Part shown: positions 28,201 through 37,200 of the stretch, one piece after another
How positions within the stretch are numbered: position 1 is the first letter of the stretch
How the letters are laid out: every line of letters begins with the position of its first letter
Source of the DNA: Tridacna crocea
Taxonomy: Eukaryota; Mollusca; Bivalvia; Cardiida; Cardiidae
Assembly: GCA_943736015.1 (NCBI GenBank)
Contig: OX031069.1
Location: forward strand, 20,403,235 to 20,467,234
Direction: 5' to 3'
Length of the DNA stretch: 64,000 bases
The notes under the pieces: generated by a model
What the model saw: only the letters and a program-made list of their open reading frames with translations
Database searches by the model: none
What the model was told of the DNA's origin: nothing
Position numbers and translations under genes: made by a program

Positions 28201-31200
28201 AAAAGCCTGCCCTATCAGGGTTATATATATGTTAAAACTTAATTGTGTGGGAAATGGTTAACCCGTTACCACACAATGAAATTTTTGACCTATCCAAATT
28301 GAAAGCATTTGCAGATGGCAATTTCAAAGTGGCTCAAATGGTTCAATTTTGCTTTTATAGGGCAGGAAACTTTGTGGGAAAAGGAAATGCTGGTTACCAG
28401 CATTTTCTCCCATTCCCACAATGTTTTCGAAAGGCTTCTTCCTCAGGGATGTTAAAAGTTGTCATTGTGTCTTAACCCATCACTACACAATCCCTACTTT
28501 TGGTAACCAGCATTTTCTCCTTTTCCCACAGTGTTTTCTACCCTTCCCAGAACAAATTTCAATTTTTCAGTCACGTTTATTTTGTCGTCTGCAAATACTT
28601 TCAATTTGAACCAGTCTAAAATTCTGTCGCATGGTAAAGAGTTAAAGGGTTAACATACAATTGCAAATTTTAATGACCCTGTGAAACAAGGCTTTTGAAA
28701 ATGTGGGAAAGGGAGAGAATGCTGGTAATCAGAATTTTCTCCATTATTCCACCTTCCTCTTGATATACTCTATCCACTAAAGCTTCTTGTGTTGTCAATG
28801 GCAAGGAGTTATAAAGATGAATAAAACGAAAAGTCAACTTTCTCATGTTACTAACACTGAGCCCCGGTAGCTCAGTTGGTAGCGTACAGGACTTGAGAAC
28901 AGGGGGTCGTGAGTTTGATCCAAGCTTGGGCAATTTCTCTCCAAGGATTGATGATAGTCATTGCAACAGAATTCATTCCTCTCTCACTGCTGATTGTTGT
29001 TTCGACGATGGCTATGTGGGAAAGCAGCCAAGAATGTTGTGCAGAGTACTGGTAACAGAAACTCCAAGAAAAGCATGGATAGGTGCACTGGGCGCCACGA
29101 TATATCTGAACTACTGTTCAAAACGGCATTAAACACCATAAAATCAATCAATCAATAATATTACTTACAGTTGTATTACACTCAGAGGACCTGGAAAAAA
29201 GACGCAAACAAATACAGTTTGTAGGTTGCTTCTGTGCAGAATTTCATTTAAGCTTGGCAAGCACTGTAGATCATAGATAATGAGCTGCCTGTTTTGTGGA
29301 TTCTGATCTTGATCTTCACTCAGTTACATAGGCAACCATATTTGCAAAAGATGCTTAACTCTTTACCCCAAATTACAAAATTTTAGACTGGTGTAAATTG
29401 AAAGGATTATTGCAGACGAAAAAATAAATGTTACTACAAAGTTGAAATTTGTTATCGGAAGGGTAGAAAACACTGTGTGTGAAAAATAGAAAATGCTGGT
29501 TGCCAATATTTTCTCCTCCTCCCACAATGTTTTCAAAAGCCATCTCCTTACAGGGTCTTTAAAACTCGGGATTGTTTGGTAAAGAGTTAACCCTTTACTA
29601 CAAAATCCTAGGTTGTATGACCAAAAGGAGGCAGGCTTGTCAAAACATAGTGGGAAGAGGAGAAAATACTGATAACCAGCATTTAGTACTTTTCTGGCAA
29701 TGTTTTCTACACTTCTCCTAAAGAAAGAATTAGATTTTTGAGTCATATCTAACATGTTGTCTGCAAAATGCTTTCAGTTTGAACAAGTCTTAAATTTTGT
29801 TGGCTGGTAAAGTGTTGAAGGGTTCAGTTCTTGAATTTAAATCTTTACAAACAACGAAATTTTAGACTGGTCCAAATTGAAAGCACTTGCAGACAACAAA
29901 ATAAACGTTACTCAAAAATTCAAATTGGTTTCGAGCAGGGTAGAAAAGATTGTGGGAAAAGGAGAAAATGCTGGTTACCAGCATTTTCTCCTTTTCCCAC
30001 GATCTTTTCAAATGGCTTCTATCTCAGGATCATAATAACCAGGGATTGTTTGGTAAAGGGGTTAAAACATTTGTTTATAATTAAGGTTACCCCAGTTGCA
30101 GCTGCAGACTTATGTTCCCACTGCCGTTAAAACATTTTATGAGCTGGGCTGTGAGAATTTGTCTGGACCCTTTCCTAACTCTTTACCACACAGTGCGGAT
30201 TTTAACCCTTTGTCTCACAATGCCAGCTTTTAATGAACCTGGGAAGGAAGCCTTTTGAAAACATTGTTTTTGACAAGCATTTTCTTCTTTTCCCACAATG
30301 TTTTTGAACGTCTTCTGCTTTTAGGTTGCGAAAAATTTAGTAATTTCTTGATTCTGTTACCCTAACTCATTAGCAAATGAAGATTTTTTAGGCTTGTCCA
30401 AATGGAAAGCATTAATTTTGCAGTCGACAAAATGAAAGTGACTGGAAATTTGAAGTCCGTTTTGTAAAGGGTGGAAAACATTGTGGGAAAAGGAGAAAAT
30501 GCTGGTTACCAGCATTTTCTCCTTTTCCCACCATGTTTTCACAAGGCTTCTTTTCCAGGGGCGTCAAAAGTAGGGATTGTGTGGTGATGGGTTAACACGG
30601 AGCCTTGGTAGCTCAGTCGGTTGTATGCAGGACTTGAGGACACGGGGTCAGGGTCCAAAAAACTTCAGAATTCTTACTCGTCCTCCTGCACTTGTCCCGC
30701 AGTTAGATAAAGAAGGATAATCCACTTGCCTTCATAGAAATTTTACTAGTAAGGAAAAGGGGAGATGTGGATTTTTGGACCCTGGGGTCCAGGGTTTGAT
30801 CCCCGTCAATGACCTTGGGCTCTCCCAATTTCTTTCCAAGGATTGATGACAGTCACTGTTACAGGATTCATTCCTCTCCCACAGCTGATCATTGTATCAA
30901 CGATGATTATGTGGGAAAGCAGCTGGTGGCTTGGATAGAAATTGTGCGGATTTCTGGGAAAGAGATTCCACGAAAGCATGGATAGGTGCACTGGCTGCTG
31001 CGATATAACTGAAACGATGTTGAAAACAACATTAAACACCATATAATAAATCAATCAATCAATCGGTCTATTACCCTTAACATGAATAATCATGGATTTA
31101 GTAAAACAATAATGGCTCCATGATACAAAAAATTAATGTTTATTTGGATAAAGTGTTTCTAACTCTTAAAAAAGGCAATAGCCGAAATATTGAACATTAA

Positions 31201-34200
31201 TTTTGAGTGTTATTTTTCAGTGTTTTAACCTTTACCACACAAATAGATTCTAGACTTATCAAAGTTGAAAGCATTTGCAGACTATGAGTTTAAGGTGGCC
31301 CAAATGACAAAATTTTTCCTTCATAGATTAGAAAACATTGTGGAAAAAGGAGAAAATGCTGTTTACCAGCATTTTCTCCTGTTCCCACAATGTGTTCAAA
31401 ATGCTTCTTCTTCAGGGTCGTTAAAATTTGGGATTGTGTGCTAAAGGTTTAATTATTTACTAAGGAATTCAAACTATTACTGTTTGTTTTTCAGTCTGTG
31501 ATGCAGCAGGTGTTGGCCAACATAGACTGGTGTACTAGCAACACACACCCTGACAACCCAAGTATTACCCTGGGACGATGTGTTTATCATGCGTCACAGA
31601 GACGATGTACACCCAAAGGAGGGGTAAGTATGGTTGGTTATGCCATGCTGTTTTAATTCATTACCAAAGGACAATATTTTCAGCTTGTCCAAATTGAAAG
31701 CATTTGCAGACGACAAAATATGTGACTGAAAATTTGAAATTTGTGTTGGGAAGGTTAGAAAACTTTGTGGAAAAAGGAGAAAATGCTGGCTACCAGCATT
31801 TTCTCCTTTTCCCACAATGTTTTCAAAAGGCTTCTTTTTCAAGGGCGTCAAAAGTAGGGATTGTGTGGTAATGGGTTAATCCTTTACCACACAACCCACT
31901 TTTTTATGTCCCTAAGGAAAAGGGCTTTTAAATGCATTGAGGGAAAAGGAGAAAATGCTGGTAACCAGCATTTTCTTCTTTTCCCACATTTTTTTCTACC
32001 ATTCCATAATTATTATGTAAATTTCAAGTTTTGAGTTATATTTATTTTGTTGTCTGTAAAATGCTCTCAAATTGGACAATTCTAAAACTTTGTCAACTGG
32101 TAAAGGTTTAAACCCTTCCCCAGACAACAGAATTTAACTCTTTACCGAACAACAATATTTTAGGCTTGTCTAAATCGAAAGCATTTGCAGACGGCAAAAT
32201 ACAAGTGACTGAAAATTTGAAATTTGTTTTGTGAAGTGTAGAAAACATGGTGGGAAAAGGAGAAAATGCTGGTTACCAGCATTTTCTCCTTTTCCTACCA
32301 TGTTTTCCAAAGGCTTCTTTCTCCGAGTCGTCAAAAGTAGGGATTGTGTGTTAATGGGTTAACCCCTTCACCACACAATCCCGAGTTTTACCTACCCTGA
32401 AGAAGGAAACTTTTAAAAACATTGTGGGGAAAGAAGAAAATGCTGGGAACGAGCATTTTCTCCTTTTCCCACAATGTTATCTACTATTTCCAAAACAAAT
32501 TTTGATTCCTGAATCAAATTTTTTTTGCTGTCTGCAAATTAATGCTTTCAAAATGGACTGGTCTGACATTTTGTCATTTGGTAAAGACTTAAGACCTACC
32601 TATATTGAAAGCAGATGACTTTTTGAATGATTGGCAATATGTTTGAAAAAGTAGAAAGGAGAAAATTCTGGTTAAAGGTAGGTATTTAGATATTTCACAT
32701 CTCACCAAATTAAAAGATAAATACATGTATATCACTGAAATTTATATGAAACAACAATACAAATCATAAACAATTTACAATCATAAAAGTATTCCCTTAA
32801 GGATATTTTTAGATTTCTCGCCATAAATAAAAAAAGCATTTTTGGAATGTCAAGTGACTGGCGCATGACTGATGATGCTTAAATTCCATAACATAACAAA
32901 CCATGTAATTATTTTCTATAATGTTTTCTTCGGACGCTATGTCTGAAGCTTCGTCTGTGTATTTCCGAAATGTGAATAAGCGAGTTTCTCATGTAAAAAT
33001 AGACCGTGTTTCCCTACGGTGTAAACTAGGCCGTAGTAAATCTCTGATTTCTCTTTTTGTCGGATGGTTTTCGACTACTGGGGTTTTATGAATGAAAATT
33101 AAAAGGCTTTGGGAGTATAAGGATGATTTTTTTGTATTTTTGGAAAATTTTTGTCCCAAAATCTGAAGGGCCACCTTTAACAGCATTCATTCTTGGCTCC
33201 ATGGTATTGTCAAAACCTTTCTTGTGAAGGGTCATTCATGGCTTTGTAAACTGCTAAATAATCTTGTTTACCTTATTTTGGAAGAAGGAAAACTTTTCAT
33301 AGAATACAAATCTGTTTGGGTAAATCTATGACCATATTCCATGCTCTGGCAGAAAGGGGTTAACTCTTTACCAAACACCAAAATTTTAGACCGTTCCAAA
33401 TAGAAAGCATTTGCAGATGACAAAAAAGACATGACTCAAAAATTAAAGTTTGTTTCTGGAAAGGCAGAAAACATTGTGGGAAATGGAGAAAATGCTGGTT
33501 CCCAGCATTTTCTCCTTTTCCCACAATGTTTTCAAAATCTTCCTTTCTCAGGGTCGTCAAAAGTCGGGATTGTGTGGTGAAGGAAATGCATCCCCATGAT
33601 ACCAAGCAAGTCGTGTCGTGATCATGAATCTAGGAAATACAGATTACCAAACAACCAGCTGAATTATGAGGTAGAATGACATTAGACATGCTGAAATTTA
33701 TCAAAAGCAGACAGTTACAACCCATTCCAAAATAATAAAATTTTCAGTCTGGTAGAACCTGAAAGCAGTTGAGATGACAAACTTAACTCAAAAATGAAAT
33801 TTGTTTCCAGGAGGGTAGAAAACATTATAGGAAAAGGAGAAAATGCTGGTTACCAGCATTTTCTCCTTTTCCCACAATATTTTCAAAAGGCTTCTCTCAC
33901 TGGGTTGTAAAAACCAGGGATTGTTTTGTAAAGGGTTTAAGGCTCTATAGTTGCCTTTTCATCGAATGTAGATCGAGATCAGGCTGCATCAAAACATGCA
34001 GCCTGATCTTGTAGTACACTGTCCTCTTTGCTGATATTTCAGACAAAAGCAACCAAAAAACTGGGATTATTGGATAAAAATTCCTGTCCAGATTATTCAG
34101 CACTGAAAGGGTTAACATAGATGAGCTTATGCCGACTGTGCAGGCTGACCTTGGCCAGTGCTTTTTACAGATGCAATAAATACCCATTTCTCAGAGCATG

Positions 34201-37200
34201 TCTTATATGTTTTTCATTGATGCAGGACCAGTTATTAAACTACTACCAGCTGGAGGACTTTGATTATGATGGAGACATCAACAGACTAAAGAAAGACCAA
34301 GCTTTTAATGAGTCCTTGACACTATTTCCTATGCCAGATGATATTTCACTCTACAAACTTCACAGGTAATGATTGCACCAGTAGCCATGCTTGTTATTTG
34401 CATGAGTACTCTGTTTTTGCTCGAATTGTACTTTTTTTGTAATCTGGTCCAGACTGTAATGAGATAAGATTTGTAAACAAATTAAAAATTATATCTTTGT
34501 TTGTATTCTCACGACTCCTTACAAGTATTACGGTACCTCATGTATTTGTTAACTCTATACTAGAGTATAAAAATTTATACTTGTATTTGCAGACGACAAA
34601 ATAGATGAGCCATGCTCTGGCAAAAGGGGGCTTATGCATCTCTGTTATACATGATACTATGCCAAGCCATAACATAATTATGGATCCACAGGAGCCACTT
34701 TTTTCATTAACTGACTTAATCAGGAGGTAGATTGGTTTTAGACAATCAGAAAATTTGAACAATGGCAAAAAGTATTTTCCCAGGTCAGCCTGTGCAGATT
34801 GTGCAGGCTGACCAATATTTGTGCCAGACGTCTGGGCCAATGAAAAATCCACAAGTTGACACCCGCCCTGGGTATCGAACTCAGGACCTTTTTGTTTGGA
34901 GGCCGATGCTCTACCTCACAACCACTGACACTACTAGTTACATTGGGCCATGCTCTATAAAAAGGGGCTTAATACACCTGTGAAAAATATCATTCCACAA
35001 GACTGTCAAACATTGATATCATTCCACAAGACTGTCAAGTGTTGATACAGTATCATTCCACAAGACTGTCAAGCATTGATATCATTCCACAAGATTGTCA
35101 AGCATGGAAAGATAGACTACTATCTCAATGGGACAGCCAGACCCCACTTTTGTAAATGGAATAGTAAAAAAGGCGTGGATAATAGAAACAGATGATGATG
35201 ATGACAATGATGATGATAATGATAATCATCATCATCAGCATGGAAAGACAGATTAGTATCTCAATGGGACAGCCAGCCCCCACTTTTGTTAAAAGGAATA
35301 CTATCTCAATGGGACAGCCAGACCCCACTTTTGTTAACCCATTATCACACAATCCCTACTTTTGACGCCCCTGAGAAAGAAACCTTTAGAAAACATTGTG
35401 GGAAAAGGAGAAAATGCTGGTAACCAGCATTTTCTCCTTTTCCAACAATGTTTTCTACCTTTCACAAAACAAATTTCTATTTTTCAGTCACTTTTATTTT
35501 GTCGTCTGCAAATTCCTTCAATTTGGACCAGTCTAAAATGTTGTCGTTTGGTATTGGGTTAACCCATTACCACACAATCCCTACTTTTGACGCCCCGAGA
35601 AAGAAGCCTTTTGAAAACACTGTAGGCAAAGGAGAAAATGCTGGTTACCAGCATTTTCTCCTTTTCCAACAATGTTTTCTACCTTTCACAAAACAAATTT
35701 CGATTTTTCAGTCACTTTTATTTTGTCGTCTGCAAATTCCTTTAATTTGGACCAGTCTAAAATGTTGTCGTTTGGTAATGGGTTAACCCATTACCACACA
35801 ATCCCTACTTTTGACGCCCCGAGAAAGAAGCCTTTTGAAAAGACTGTAGGAAAAGGAGAAAATGCTGGTTACCAGCATTTTCTCCTTTTCCTACAGTGTT
35901 TTCTACCCTTTCCGGAACAAAGTTAAATTTGTCAGTCCCCTTTCTTTTGTCGTCTGCAAATGCTTTCAATTTGAACCAGTCTAAAATTTTGTCGTGTGGT
36001 AAAGAGTTATAAGGAATAATAAAAAGGCCTGGATGATAAAAACAAATGATGATGATATCATTAAAATTTTAGACAGTTTTAAGGCTACATGTACTTTGAT
36101 TGCTATTCTTCAGAATTTCATCATTTTGAAATTAAGAGAGCCTCTGATTGGCTAAACTATTTGGTTTAGCCAATCAGAGGTTTTTTTACTTTCAGTCCGA
36201 AAATCTTGAAAAATAAGACTAAGAACGTTCTTAAGAATGGTTGGTGAATACTGACCCTGGATTTACCTTGTCCATAAAAACACATGTTGCCCATTGCCAT
36301 ACAAGTATTATGGGAAGACTTAAGATTCATGTTTTGAAAATAATTGGTTGTATTTTACGTTGTAGGTACTTTTGTTATGTTGATTTAAATGAGACAAGAC
36401 ATGAAATTATGGCGGCCAAGAAAAACATCATTGACTTGTCTGAATATTCTCCTGGGGGAACAGACAGCCTCACCTGGCCTATAGGTTTGTTGTCTTTTTT
36501 TGTATTTGTTTCTGTAATTAGCGCAGCACCCTAGCAAAAGGCGGTTTAACTCTTTACGACACACTCCCAACTTTTAACGACCCTGAGAAAGAAAGCTTTT
36601 GAAAACATTGTGAGAAAAGGGGAAATGTTGGTAACCAGCATTTTCTCCTTTTCCCATGTTGTTTTCTATCCTTCCCAAATCGATTTCCAATTTCTAAGTC
36701 ACATTTATTGTGTTAGGGAGCAGACATTCAAAATGCAAATGGGAAAAAGACAAAAAAAAAATCACAAAATGCTCAAGGGGAGCTTTTAGCATCACCTGGA
36801 GTCCATCGTGCGTCATCTGTCGTGCGTCGTCAACAATTCTTTAAACATCAACTCCTCCTAAACGGCTGGGCCAAATGGGACCAAACTTGGCTTGAATGTT
36901 CGAGGTCCTCTTTAAAAAGTGTTCACAGAATTTGATTCCATCGAAAACTCTGGTTGCCATGGCAACCAAATGGAATTTTCTAGCAAATTCTTTAAAAATC
37001 TTCTCCTCTGAAACTGCTGGTCAGATTTTGAAATAATTTCAGAGATGTTCCTTGGGTTACCCTTTTCAAAAATTGCTCGAGAAATTTGGATCCATCAAGA
37101 AACATGGCTTTGATGGCTGTGGACTATTTACACTATACAGGCATTAAGAGATCCTTAAAAATTCTTCTATGAAATGGCAGATAAGATTTTGAAAAAAATG

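Noticed and set aside
28858-28935. Functional tRNA gene suggested by TAGCTCAGTTGGTAGCG and GTGAGTTTGATCC
   Set aside because: The acceptor stem does not pair, the head runs straight into a ~200-bp shared body with an ATCA tail, and a second copy exists at 30600. It is a SINE head.
35448-35926. Repeated MFSTFHKTNF-type frames on the + strand
   Set aside because: These are chance open frames of the TTAA MITE consensus, recurring wherever a young copy occurs; they do not represent a protein family.
26389-36010. CRISPR-like array suggested by repeated palindromes at intervals
   Set aside because: The palindromes are parts of ~228-bp transposon copies in mixed orientation with TTAA ends, set among spliced animal genes. 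There are no short uniform spacers or cas genes.
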